Assembly: GCA_040509755.1 (NCBI GenBank)
Contig: JBEVKF010000154.1
Coordinates: forward strand, 1 to 12,791
Length of the DNA: 12,791 nt
Direction: 5' to 3'
Source: JACVRW01 sp040509755
GTDB lineage: Bacteria; Actinomycetota; Thermoleophilia; Solirubrobacterales; Thermoleophilaceae
Shown: positions 5,570-12,791 of the stretch, in pieces
Layout of the letters: each line of letters starts with the position of its first letter
Position numbering within the stretch: position 1 is the stretch's first letter
The notes under the pieces: model-generated
The model's database searches: none
The model's input: only the letters and a program-made list of their open reading frames with translations
Told to the model about the DNA's origin: nothing
Program-made: the position numbers and the translations under genes

Positions 5570-7891
5570 ATGGCTGCATCTCGCCGCCGCAAGCGACGCC
5601 GCTCCCGCGGTCTCTGGCCGATGCTCGCGCTGCCAAAGTTCGAGCAGCGCCACTGGGACCTGATCGGCCTCGCGCTCGTCGCATTCGCGGCCTTCTTCGC
5701 GTGCGTGTTCTACCTCGGCTGGGCAGGCGGCCGGGTGGGGGAGGCCATGGGCGACGGCATCCTCTTCCTCTTCGGCGCCGTCGGTTACCTGGCGCCGGTG
5801 GCCCTGTTCGCGGTCGGCGCGCTGCTCGTCGTGCGCCCGATGATCCCGGCAATCCATCCCTTCAAGACGGGCGCGGCATGCCTGGTGGGCGCGCTCACGC
5901 TCGGGCTCGCGGCCGGATCGCTCGGGCTCGGTCCCGGCGACACTCCGCGCGACGGCTTCCTCGATCCGAGCTACCTGCGCGAACACGGCGGGCTGGTCGG
6001 AGAGTCGCTCTTCTGGGTCGCGACAAAGCTGTTTTCCGAGGCGGGCGCGCACATCCTCTTCGTGTTCCTGATGCTGGCCGCCGTGCTGTTGCTGACCGGC
6101 GCCTCGATCGCGGGCGTGGTGCAGGCCGGCCGTCAAGCCGCGACCACGACCACCGAGCGCGTGCGCCGCGGCGCCGCCCGCCCGATCCCCCCGCCGGCTG
6201 CCCCGCCGGAGCCCGAAGGCCGCGAGCCGATCGTGCGCGCGACTCACGTGGAGGCGCCGGCGCTCGATGAGGAGGAGGACGAGCCGGAGCCCGACCCGTA
6301 CGGCGAGCCCGAACCTTCTTACGAGCCCGAGACCCTCCCCGAGAGTCCGGAGCCCGAGCGGGTCGAGCTGACCCCGATGGGCAATCGGCGCTCGAACGTC
6401 ACGGAGGCCGACGACCTGGAATACCGGATGCCCAAGGAGTCCTTTCTCAAGCGCTCGAACGGCGCACAGAAGGTCGACACAAAGGGCATCGAGCGCACAG
6501 GCGCACAACTCACCGAGGCGCTCAGCCATTTCAACGTCGAGGGCCGCGTAATCGGCACGGTCACGGGCCCGCACGTCACGCGCTACGAGCTGCGCATGGC
6601 GCCCGGCGTGAAGATGTCGAAGGTCGCACAGCTCAAAGACGACCTGGCCTACGCGCTCGCAGCCGATCAGGTGCGCATCCTCGCTCCGATTCCCGGCAAG
6701 CAAGCGGTGGGCGTCGAGGTCCCGAACCGGGTGCGCAAGATGGTGCACCTGGGCGACGTCTTCCAAGAGGCGCCCAAGGGCTGGTCGCCGCTGTCGGTCT
6801 GGCTGGGCAAGGACATCGCCGGCAAGGCGATCGGCACCGATCTCGCCAAGCAGCCGCACATCCTGATCGCCGGCACCACCGGCTCGGGCAAGTCGGGGTG
6901 CGTGAACGCCATGCTCTCGAGCGTGTTGCTGCGCTCGGACCCCAACGAGGTCCGGATGGTGCTGGTCGACCCAAAACGCGTCGAGCTCAACCACTACGAG
7001 GGCATCCCGCACCTCCTGACCCCGGTCGTGACGAGTCCGCGCCTGGCCGCAAACGTGCTCGGCAACCTCATCAAGGAGATGGAGGAGCGCTACGGCGTGA
7101 TGAGCCGGACAAAGACGCGCAACCTCGTCGAGCTCAACCGCGTGCGCGCCAAGCAGGGTGAGCGCCCACTTCCCTACATCCTCTGCGTGATCGACGAGCT
7201 CGCCGACCTGATGATGGTCGCGCCCGCCGACGTCGAGGACTCGATCATCCGCCTGGCACAGAAGTCGCGCGCCGTCGGCATCCACCTCGTGCTCGCCACC
7301 CAGCGCCCGAGCGCCGACGTGATCACCGGCATGATCAAGGCCAACGTGCCGGCCCGGATCGCATTCGCGGTCTCGTCGCAGACCGACTCGCGCGTGATCC
7401 TCGACCAAAACGGGGCGGAGTCGCTGCTGGGCCAGGGCGACATGCTCTTCCGGCCGGCCGGGGAGTCGCGCTCGGCGCGCATCCAGGGCGCCTTCATCAC
7501 CGAGGAGGAGATCGAGCGGCTGACCGAGTTCTGGCGCCGCCAGGGCGAGCCGGAGCTCCACGAGGAGCTCCTCGAGGCCACGGAGAGCGACGAGGAGGGT
7601 GAGGGGAGCGAGGGCGACTTCGACCCCGACCAGGACGATCTGCTCGGCGACGCGGTTTCCACCGTGGTCCAGATGGGCACGGCCTCCACGTCGATGCTGC
7701 AGCGGCGCCTGCGCGTGGGCTATACCCGCGCCGGGCGACTGATCGACATGATGGAGCGCCGCGGGGTGATCTCGGGCTACGAGGGCTCCAAGGCCCGCCA
7801 GGTCCTGATCACCGAGGCAGACCTGCCGCGCGTGCTCGAGGCGCTGGCCGAGCCGGCGGTTGGGGCGGCTGCCGACGACCCGCAGCCCTAA
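5570..7891 (+). CDS. ftsK: FtsK/SpoIIIE DNA translocase
   Basis: A 773-residue septal DNA pump that clears chromosomes from the division plane and promotes dimer resolution. The N-terminus is basic (RRRKRRR at 5-11) and followed by about four membrane segments (near 29-50, 60-88, 99-120 and 160-183). A Pro/Glu-rich linker (about 205-265) leads to the motor: Walker A 'GTTGSGKS' (435-442), 'VDPKRVEL' (466-473), Walker B 'CVIDELADL' (539-547), 'KSRAVGIHLVLATQRPS' (565-581) and 'GQGDMLF' (621-627). A winged-helix gamma domain for recognising polar DNA motifs (about 690-750, 'SMLQRRLRVGYTRAGRLIDMME') follows. An in-frame TAG at 5531 leaves the ATG at 5570 as the first start; it has no clear Shine-Dalgarno. 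The protein has the full set of motifs and family-typical length. Confidence 0.97.
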   Translation: MAASRRRKRRRSRGLWPMLALPKFEQRHWDLIGLALVAFAAFFACVFYLGWAGGRVGEAMGDGILFLFGAVGYLAPVALFAVGALLVVRPMIPAIHPFKTGAACLVGALTLGLAAGSLGLGPGDTPRDGFLDPSYLREHGGLVGESLFWVATKLFSEAGAHILFVFLMLAAVLLLTGASIAGVVQAGRQAATTTTERVRRGAARPIPPPAAPPEPEGREPIVRATHVEAPALDEEEDEPEPDPYGEPEPSYEPETLPESPEPERVELTPMGNRRSNVTEADDLEYRMPKESFLKRSNGAQKVDTKGIERTGAQLTEALSHFNVEGRVIGTVTGPHVTRYELRMAPGVKMSKVAQLKDDLAYALAADQVRILAPIPGKQAVGVEVPNRVRKMVHLGDVFQEAPKGWSPLSVWLGKDIAGKAIGTDLAKQPHILIAGTTGSGKSGCVNAMLSSVLLRSDPNEVRMVLVDPKRVELNHYEGIPHLLTPVVTSPRLAANVLGNLIKEMEERYGVMSRTKTRNLVELNRVRAKQGERPLPYILCVIDELADLMMVAPADVEDSIIRLAQKSRAVGIHLVLATQRPSADVITGMIKANVPARIAFAVSSQTDSRVILDQNGAESLLGQGDMLFRPAGESRSARIQGAFITEEEIERLTEFWRRQGEPELHEELLEATESDEEGEGSEGDFDPDQDDLLGDAVSTVVQMGTASTSMLQRRLRVGYTRAGRLIDMMERRGVISGYEGSKARQVLITEADLPRVLEALAEPAVGAAADDPQP

Positions 7892-7922
7892 AGAAGTCTG
7901 CCCAGGCGTCGATGCCCATTGA

Positions 7923-9635
7923 ATGTGGGATCAGCAGTGGCTGGAATCACTAGTTGCCAACGTGCCGGGCGCGATCTACCGCTGCGCGCACGCAAGCGAC
8001 TGGGAGATGCAGTTCATGAGCCGCGAGATCGAGCGGATCACCGGCTACCCCGCGGACGAGTTCATCGGCAACCACGCACGCTCGTATGCCAGCGTGATCC
8101 ACGAGGACGACCGCGCCCTGGTCGAGGAGGAGGTCGACGCCTGCGTCGAGCGACGCGAGCCGTTCGTGCTCGAGTACCGCGTGGTGTGCGCCGACGGGAA
8201 GTCGCGCTGGGTCCACGAGCAGGGACAGGCCGTGTTCGACGACAAGGACGAGGTGGCCTATCTCGACGGTGCGATCTTCGACATCAGCGACCGCAAGCGC
8301 CTGGAAGAGCAGCTCGAGCAGCTCGCCTACAACGACGTGCTCACGGGCCTTCCCAACCGCGCGAGCTTCCTTGACCATCTGGAGCTCGCGCTTGCGCGGG
8401 CGCGCAGGTCGGGAGCCGGCGTCGCCCTCCTGTACCTCGACCTCGACGACTTCAAGCTCGTAAACGACAGCTTCGGGCACGCGGTCGGCGACGAGCTGTT
8501 GTGCGAGGTGGCGCGCCGGCTGGTGGCGGGAACGCGCGAAACCGACCTCGTGGCCCGTCAGGCGGGTGACGAGTTCCTTGTCCTGATGGCCGATCTCAAC
8601 ACCCTGGAGCCCGAGCGCGCGGCGGTCGCCCTCGCCGGTCGACTGCGCCAGGCGCTGAGCGAGCCTGTCTTCCTCTCGGGCGCCGAGGTCTACGTGACCG
8701 CAAGCATCGGCATCAGCGTGGGCGTGGGCGGTGGCGAGCTGCCGAGGGCCGACGAGCTGCTCAAGCGCGCCGACATCGCGATGTACCGCGCCAAGCACGC
8801 GGGACGCGACGGCTGCGAGGTCGGCCGGGAGGACAACGGAGAGGCGATGGCCCGGCTCTCGCTGGCCGGTCGCCTGCGGCGCGCCGTCGAGCTGGACGAG
8901 TTCGAGCTCCACTATCAGCCGCTGGTCGAGCTCGCGACCGGCCGCATGCTGGGCGTCGAGGCGCTGATTCGCTGGCACCACCCCGAGCGCGGCCTGATCA
9001 TGCCCAACGATTTCATCCCGCTCGCCGAGCGCACGGGGGCCATTCACCAGATCTCCGACTGGGTGGTCTCACAGGCGTGTCGACAGAGCGCTGCATGGCA
9101 GGCGGAGGGACTCGACCTCTACGTCTCGGTCAACCTGCCGGCGCCCTTCTGGCGCCCGAGCGCGATGCACTCGGTGCTGCTCACGATCGAGTCGTTTGGC
9201 ATCAACCCGGAGCGCCTGATGATCGAGATCACCGAGTCGGCCGCCATGGACAACCACGGGCGCAATGAGGCCATGATCGGCGAGCTGCGCAGACGCGGTG
9301 TTCAGGTGGCGATCGACGACTTCGGCACCGGTCACTCGTCGCTTGCGCGCCTGAACCAGCTCGCGGTCACCACGCTGAAGATCGACCGCTCCTTCGTAAC
9401 CAACCTCCCCGGCGACGAGAGCGCCGCCGTCCTGGTGGGCGGGATCATCGACCTCGCCCGAAGCCTCGGGCTGCGGCCGCTGGCCGAGGGCGTGGAAACC
9501 GCGGCCCAGCGCGACTTCCTGATCGCCCGCGGGTGCGAGCTCGGACAGGGCTACTTCTTCAGCAAGCCGGTGGAGGCGGCGGCGGTGGCGGCCTACGTCG
9601 CGCCCGGTTCGCCTACCGAGGCTCTCGCAAGCTGA
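7923..9635 (+). CDS. PAS-GGDEF-EAL protein, cyclic-di-GMP turnover
   Basis: A 570-residue protein predicted to be cytoplasmic (no membrane segment). PAS sensor about 5-123 ('ITGYPADEFIG' 39-49, 'DGAIFDISDRKRLEEQ' 115-130). GGDEF domain about 134-300 with 'NDVLTGLPNR' (137-146), 'DLDDFKLVNDSFGHAVGD' (173-190), the variant signature AGDEF (214-218) and an I-site RETD (205-208) at the normal five-residue spacing. EAL domain about 313-560 with Glu346 in EAL, Asn404, Glu435, Asp465-Asp466 in 'AIDDFGTGHSSL', Lys486, Glu522 in 'AEGVET' and Gln542 in 'GQGYFFSKP', a full catalytic set. Phosphodiesterase activity is therefore likely; cyclase activity is possible but less sure. The ATG directly follows an in-frame TGA (7920-7922), so the start is fixed; no Shine-Dalgarno is visible. 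It sits 31 nt after ftsK. Confidence 0.94.
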   Translation: MWDQQWLESLVANVPGAIYRCAHASDWEMQFMSREIERITGYPADEFIGNHARSYASVIHEDDRALVEEEVDACVERREPFVLEYRVVCADGKSRWVHEQGQAVFDDKDEVAYLDGAIFDISDRKRLEEQLEQLAYNDVLTGLPNRASFLDHLELALARARRSGAGVALLYLDLDDFKLVNDSFGHAVGDELLCEVARRLVAGTRETDLVARQAGDEFLVLMADLNTLEPERAAVALAGRLRQALSEPVFLSGAEVYVTASIGISVGVGGGELPRADELLKRADIAMYRAKHAGRDGCEVGREDNGEAMARLSLAGRLRRAVELDEFELHYQPLVELATGRMLGVEALIRWHHPERGLIMPNDFIPLAERTGAIHQISDWVVSQACRQSAAWQAEGLDLYVSVNLPAPFWRPSAMHSVLLTIESFGINPERLMIEITESAAMDNHGRNEAMIGELRRRGVQVAIDDFGTGHSSLARLNQLAVTTLKIDRSFVTNLPGDESAAVLVGGIIDLARSLGLRPLAEGVETAAQRDFLIARGCELGQGYFFSKPVEAAAVAAYVAPGSPTEALAS

Positions 9636-9647
9636 CGCCCGCCGGGC

Positions 9648-9663
9648 GCCGGGCTCCGGCTTT
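9648..9663 (+). terminator. Small GC hairpin with short T run after the GGDEF-EAL gene
   Basis: GCCGG (9648-9652) and CCGGC (9656-9660) form a 5-bp stem with a 3-nt loop followed by TTT, 12 nt after the stop codon at 9633-9635. Overlapping alternative GC stems exist just upstream (9637-9653). It could be a weak intrinsic terminator or a structured leader for the next gene. Confidence 0.3.
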
Positions 9664-9682
9664 GCATCACAATGCCCCGCGC

Positions 9683-10438
9683 ATGCCGACGATCGGCGAC
9701 ACGCTGCGTGAGGCACGGATGCGCCAGCGTCTCGACATCGGCGACGTCGAGAAGCGGACGAAGATCCGTGCGAAGTACCTGCGGGCGCTCGAGAACGAGG
9801 AGTTCTCGATGCTGCCCGGGCCAACGTTCGTCAAGACGTTTCTGCGCACCTACTCGGAGGCGCTGGGGCTCGATCCCCATCTGTTGGTCGAGGAGTACCG
9901 AGCGACCTATGAGTCGCGCGAGGAGATGGAGCAGGTACAGACGCTCGGGCCGCCCGGGGTCGGGCGCGACTGGCGCCGCGGCGGGCCGCGCCGCCCGCGT
10001 GGGCCTTGGGTCGCAGTTGCGCTCATGCTGGTGGGCGTGCTCGTCGCGCTGCTGGTGATCGGCCTCGTGGGCGGCGACGACGAGGGTGACGGCGGCCAGG
10101 CGTCGGAGGCGACGGAGACCCAGCCCAGGCCGCAGCGCACTCAGCCGGAGGAGCCGCCGCCGAAGCCCAAGCGTGTGGTCCTTCGGATTGCTCCGGTCAC
10201 CGAGACCTACGTGTGCATCGATACCGGACCGGGGACGGACATCCGCTTCGAGGGGATCATCGACGCCCCGCAGACCTTTCGCGGGCGCCGCCTGCGCGTG
10301 AACCTCGGCAACACGTCCGTGGAGATCACCAAGAACGGCAGGCGCTTTGCGATCGAAGCGAGCGGCGACCCGGTCGGCTTTGCCTTCACTCCCACCACAA
10401 CCCGACCGCTGCCCCTGGGCGAGCGGCCCTGCGCGTAG
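9683..10438 (+). CDS. RodZ-like HTH/single-pass membrane protein with C-terminal DUF4115-type domain
   Basis: A 251-residue protein. Residues 1-75 are an HTH_25/Xre-like domain ('IGDTLREARMRQRLDIGDVEKRTKI', 'YLRALENEEFSMLPGPTFVKTFLRTYSEALGL'), the hallmark of RodZ-type proteins. A basic stretch (98-106) precedes one membrane segment (about 108-128), then a Pro/Glu/Gln-rich linker (133-163) and an extracytoplasmic beta domain (164-238) of the DUF4115 type, with 'TFRGRRLRVNLGNTSVEITKNG' covering about 198-219. RodZ links the MreB cytoskeleton to the wall machinery; actinobacterial versions may serve other roles. The frame is open further upstream, but the ATG at 9683 fits the HTH start; an in-frame TTG at 9662 would add seven residues. 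The stop TAG abuts the cinA ATG with no gap. Confidence 0.85.
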   Translation: MPTIGDTLREARMRQRLDIGDVEKRTKIRAKYLRALENEEFSMLPGPTFVKTFLRTYSEALGLDPHLLVEEYRATYESREEMEQVQTLGPPGVGRDWRRGGPRRPRGPWVAVALMLVGVLVALLVIGLVGGDDEGDGGQASEATETQPRPQRTQPEEPPPKPKRVVLRIAPVTETYVCIDTGPGTDIRFEGIIDAPQTFRGRRLRVNLGNTSVEITKNGRRFAIEASGDPVGFAFTPTTTRPLPLGERPCA

Positions 10439-11728
10439 ATGAGCGCGAGGGCGGGGATCGTGGTCACCGGCACGGAGGTGCTCACCGGCCGCGTGCAGGA
10501 CCGAAACGGGCCTTGGCTGTCCGACCGCCTGTTCGAGCAGGGCATCGAGCTGGCTCACATCACGATCTGCGGGGACCGCCCCGAGGACATGCGGGCGCAG
10601 CTGCAGTTCATGGCCGACCAGGGGGTCGACCTCGTGATCACGAGCGGCGGCCTCGGGCCGACCGCCGACGACCTCACGATCGAGGTGGTTGCCGAGTTCG
10701 CGGGGCGCCCGCTGTTTCTCGACGAGGCGCTCGAGCAACGCATCGCGGACATCCTCAAGCCGCTCATGAAGCGCTTTCGCGACGTCGACTTCGACGCCAT
10801 TCGCGAGTCGAACCGAAAGCAGGCGCTGGTGCCCGAAGGTGCGCACGTGATCTACCCGGCCGGCACCGCCCCAGGTCTCGTCGTGCCGGGCAAGCCGGCG
10901 ATCGTGGTGCTGCCCGGCCCGCCGCGCGAGCTTCACGCGATGTGGCCGCAGGCCGTGGCGACGGACGCCTTCAAGGAGGCGGTCGGGACGCGCTCGAGCT
11001 ACGAGCAGCAGACGCTGCGGCTGTTCGGCATCCCGGAGTCGGAGATCGCCGAGACGATGCGCCAGGCGAGCGAGCGCGGCATCGACCTTGACGCGCTGGA
11101 GATCACGACCTGCCTGCGGCGCGGCGAGGTCGAGATCGTGACGCGCTTCGAGCCCGCGGCGCAGCCGGTCTACGACGAGTTCGCCTCCTGGGTCGCCGAG
11201 CGCCACGCCGCGACGCTGTTCTCCGACGACGGGCGCTCCGTCGACCGCCAGCTCGCCGACATGCTGAGCGCCGGCCCGGTGAGCTCCGTGGCCGTCGCCG
11301 AGTCCTGCACCGGCGGGCTCGTGGCCGCGCGGCTCACCGACCTGCCGGGGTCCTCGGCCTACGTGGGTGGCGGGGTCGTCGCCTACTCGAACGAGGCCAA
11401 GACTGAGCTCGTGGGCGTCGACCCCGAGCTGATCGAAGCCCACGGCGCGGTCTCGCTGGAGGTCGCGCGCGCACTGGCCGACGGCGCGATCGAGCGCTTC
11501 GGCGCCGATGCCGGCATCGGCGTGACCGGCGTCGCAGGGCCGGACGGCGGCAGCGAGGACAAGCCGGTCGGCACGGTTTGGTTCAGCGTCGCGCTGCGCG
11601 ACGGGCCGCGCATCGACCGGCGCGCGCACCTGCCCGGATCGCGGGCCGACGTGCGCGACCGCGCGACCACGGTCTCGCTGCACCTGCTGCGCCGCCTGCT
11701 GCTGGGGCTCGGCGACCTGCGCACATAG
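10439..11728 (+). CDS. cinA: CinA family protein (MoCF-like domain plus NMN deamidase/PncC domain)
   Basis: A 429-residue cytoplasmic protein with standard two-part architecture. The N-terminal molybdopterin-binding-like domain (about 4-170) has 'GTEVLTGRVQDRNGPWL' (11-27), 'SGGLGPTADD' (69-78) and 'LPGPPRELHAMW' (158-169), where family members carry ADP-ribose pyrophosphatase activity. A middle region (about 185-255) leads to the PncC domain (about 268-425) with 'AESCTGGLVAARLTD' (287-301, likely nucleophile Ser289), 'VVAYSNEAK' (313-321) and 'GVTGVAGPDGG' plus 'DKPVGTVWF' (361-382), typical of the nicotinamide-mononucleotide deamidase that recycles pyridine nucleotides. The ATG starts on the base after the rodZ-like stop, with no clear Shine-Dalgarno, so reinitiation is likely. 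The cinA-recA order is widespread. Confidence 0.96.
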   Translation: MSARAGIVVTGTEVLTGRVQDRNGPWLSDRLFEQGIELAHITICGDRPEDMRAQLQFMADQGVDLVITSGGLGPTADDLTIEVVAEFAGRPLFLDEALEQRIADILKPLMKRFRDVDFDAIRESNRKQALVPEGAHVIYPAGTAPGLVVPGKPAIVVLPGPPRELHAMWPQAVATDAFKEAVGTRSSYEQQTLRLFGIPESEIAETMRQASERGIDLDALEITTCLRRGEVEIVTRFEPAAQPVYDEFASWVAERHAATLFSDDGRSVDRQLADMLSAGPVSSVAVAESCTGGLVAARLTDLPGSSAYVGGGVVAYSNEAKTELVGVDPELIEAHGAVSLEVARALADGAIERFGADAGIGVTGVAGPDGGSEDKPVGTVWFSVALRDGPRIDRRAHLPGSRADVRDRATTVSLHLLRRLLLGLGDLRT

Positions 11729-11790
11729 CCGCCCGCTCCGTCCGCCGCGAGCTCCACACTGCGTCCTCCATCTCGGTGCAGATCCGGCGC

Positions 11791-11808
11791 CGACTGGTCC
11801 TCCAGTCG
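11791..11808. promoter_or_regulatory. Perfect 7-bp hairpin in the cinA-recA gap
   Basis: CGACTGG (11791-11797) pairs perfectly with CCAGTCG (11802-11808) across a TCCT loop, 63 nt after the cinA stop and 78 nt before the recA ATG. No T run follows. It may be a leader structure, a partial terminator of the cinA transcript, or a protein-binding site. Confidence 0.35.
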
Positions 11809-11818
11809 TGGCGAGGGC

Positions 11819-11830
11819 CACCGTACGGTG
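11819..11830. promoter_or_regulatory. 12-bp perfect palindrome upstream of recA, candidate operator
   Basis: CACCGTACGGTG is a perfect 12-bp palindrome centred about 62 nt before the recA ATG, followed at once by a direct repeat of GGTCCG (11832-11843 region). A dyad at this position is where a damage-response repressor would be expected to bind. It does not match the GAAC-N4-GTTC LexA box of many actinobacteria, so the binding factor is unknown. Confidence 0.35.
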
Positions 11831-11886
11831 CGGTCCGTCCGGTCCGGAACGGAGAATCCGGGCTTCGCAAGCAGAGAGGAACGAGC

Positions 11887-12791
11887 ATGTCGGTCACCGA
11901 GCAGGACAAGGCGGCAAAGGCCCGCGACGCAGCGCTGCAGGGCGCGCTTCAGCAGATCGAGCGCCAGTTCGGCCAGGGCAGCGTCATGCGCATGGGGGAC
12001 GAGGGCGCGCAGGTGCGCGTCAGCGCGATCCCCACCGGTGCGCTCTCGCTCGACCTCGCGCTGGGCATCGGCGGGATGCCGCGCGGGCGCATCGTGGAGG
12101 TCTTCGGACCGGAGTCCTCGGGCAAGACGACGCTCGTCTACCACATGCTCGCCGAGGCCCAGAAGCTCGGCGGCGTGTGCGCGTTCATCGATGCCGAGCA
12201 CGCGATGGACCCGCTCTACGCCAAGGAGATCGGCGTCGACATCGACGAGCTGCTCGTATCGCAGCCCGACTACGGCGAGCAGGCGCTCGAGATCGCGGAC
12301 ATGCTGGTGCGGTCGGGCGCGGTCGACATCGTGGCCGTCGACTCCGTGGCGGCGCTGACGCCGCGCGTCGAGCTCGAGGGCCAGATGGGCGACCAGACCG
12401 TCGGCCTGCAGGCGCGGATGATGTCGCAGGCGATGCGCAAGCTGGCCGGCAATCTCAACCGCACCCAGACGCTCTGCCTCTTCACCAACCAGATCCGCGA
12501 GAAGGTCGGCGTGATGTTCGGCTCGCCGGAGACCCAGCCCGGCGGCCGCGCGCTGAAGTTCTACTCCTCGCAGCGCCTGGACATCCGCCGCATCGAGACG
12601 CTCAAGGAGGGGACCGAGGCGGTCGGCAACCGCGTCCGCGTCAAGGTCGTCAAGAACAAGGTGGCGGCGCCGTTCCGCCAGGCCGAGTTCGACATCGAGT
12701 TCGGCAAGGGCATCTCCTCGTCGGGCTGCATCCTGGACCTGGGGCTCGAGCACTCGGTCGTCTCCAAGTCCGGCTCGTTCTTCTCCTACGG
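11887..12791 (+). CDS. recA: RecA recombinase (3' end beyond the window)
   Basis: 301 codons are visible from ATG at 11887 with no stop; about 40-60 residues are missing. RecA polymerises on single-stranded DNA, drives strand exchange and triggers LexA self-cleavage. Visible landmarks: N-terminal helix region 14-30, 'IPTGALSLDLALGIGG' (48-63), Walker A 'GPESSGKT' (74-81), catalytic Glu104 in 'FIDAEHA' (100-106), Walker B 'DIVAVDSVAAL' (147-157), 'VGLQARMMSQAMRKL' (172-186), loop L2 'NQIREKVGVMFGSPETQPGG' (201-220) and 'KVVKNKVAAPFRQAEFDI' (253-270). The sequence is canonical with no missing key residue. AGAGAGG about 7 nt upstream supports the ATG. A 158-nt gap after cinA with dyads suggests it has its own promoter. 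Confidence 0.98.
   Translation, partial: MSVTEQDKAAKARDAALQGALQQIERQFGQGSVMRMGDEGAQVRVSAIPTGALSLDLALGIGGMPRGRIVEVFGPESSGKTTLVYHMLAEAQKLGGVCAFIDAEHAMDPLYAKEIGVDIDELLVSQPDYGEQALEIADMLVRSGAVDIVAVDSVAALTPRVELEGQMGDQTVGLQARMMSQAMRKLAGNLNRTQTLCLFTNQIREKVGVMFGSPETQPGGRALKFYSSQRLDIRRIETLKEGTEAVGNRVRVKVVKNKVAAPFRQAEFDIEFGKGISSSGCILDLGLEHSVVSKSGSFFSY

Noticed and set aside
5525..7561. 678-codon open frame on the minus strand opposite ftsK
   Set aside because: It is the antisense shadow of a GC3-biased gene. The translation is rich in Arg, His, Asp and Val with no domain, while the plus strand encodes an unmistakable FtsK.
9593..11821. 742-codon minus-strand frame across the rodZ-like and cinA genes
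   Set aside because: Antisense to two well-recognised proteins; low-complexity composition typical of reversed high-GC coding DNA.
11840..11862. GAAC-N4-AATC near 'cggaacggagaatcc' as a LexA box before recA
   Set aside because: Only one half-site matches GAAC-N4-GTTC; the second half does not form the dyad.
11383..12753. 456-codon minus-strand frame over cinA and recA
   Set aside because: Antisense to canonical RecA and the CinA C-terminus; no motif of its own.

Overview
This is a GC-rich chromosomal window with tightly packed genes. It looks like a deep-branching actinobacterium of the Thermoleophilia/Solirubrobacterales type. Two things suggest this: a core cluster ftsK - (c-di-GMP enzyme) - rodZ-like - cinA - recA, which resembles the actinobacterial ftsK-to-recA neighbourhood, and two tandem secreted proteins with an 'RRPSPALxIS.IALFVSLGG' leader followed by ten-residue repeats, which I recall as a large paralogous family in that group. 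No similarity search was run, so the lineage is an inference.

Layout. Positions 1-512 (+) hold the C-terminal end of a multi-pass membrane protein. A strong hairpin (520-547) separates it from a convergent minus-strand block reading, in transcription order: OmpR-type response regulator (5518-4838), sensor histidine kinase (4841-3402, ATGA overlap with the regulator), secreted repeat protein B (3372-2689), its tandem paralogue A (2503-1766), an AraC-type regulator (1735-1013) and a VOC/glyoxalase-fold protein (960-547). Positions 5570 to the window end (+) hold ftsK, a PAS-GGDEF-EAL protein, a RodZ-like HTH/membrane protein, cinA, and a recA that continues past the window edge.

How the genes may work together. 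The regulator/kinase pair is a complete phosphorelay, and protein B starts only 29 nt after the kinase stop, so the exported repeat proteins may be co-transcribed with the system or act in the envelope process it senses. The AraC/VOC pair looks like a separate small stress or detoxification unit. The forward cluster joins chromosome segregation (FtsK), c-di-GMP turnover, cell-shape scaffolding (RodZ-like), nucleotide salvage (CinA) and recombination/SOS (RecA).

The most informative point is the A/B duplication. The copied block carries the last codons of the kinase gene, leaving a recognisable kinase tail remnant (10 identical residues) in front of gene A. The leader and 5' regions of A and B are still about 95% identical in DNA, while their C-terminal domains have diverged strongly and their ten-residue repeats differ in number (six versus four). 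No RNA genes, CRISPR arrays or insertion sequences were recognised. No gene-free stretch exceeds 300 bases; the longest are 2504-2688 and 11729-11886.
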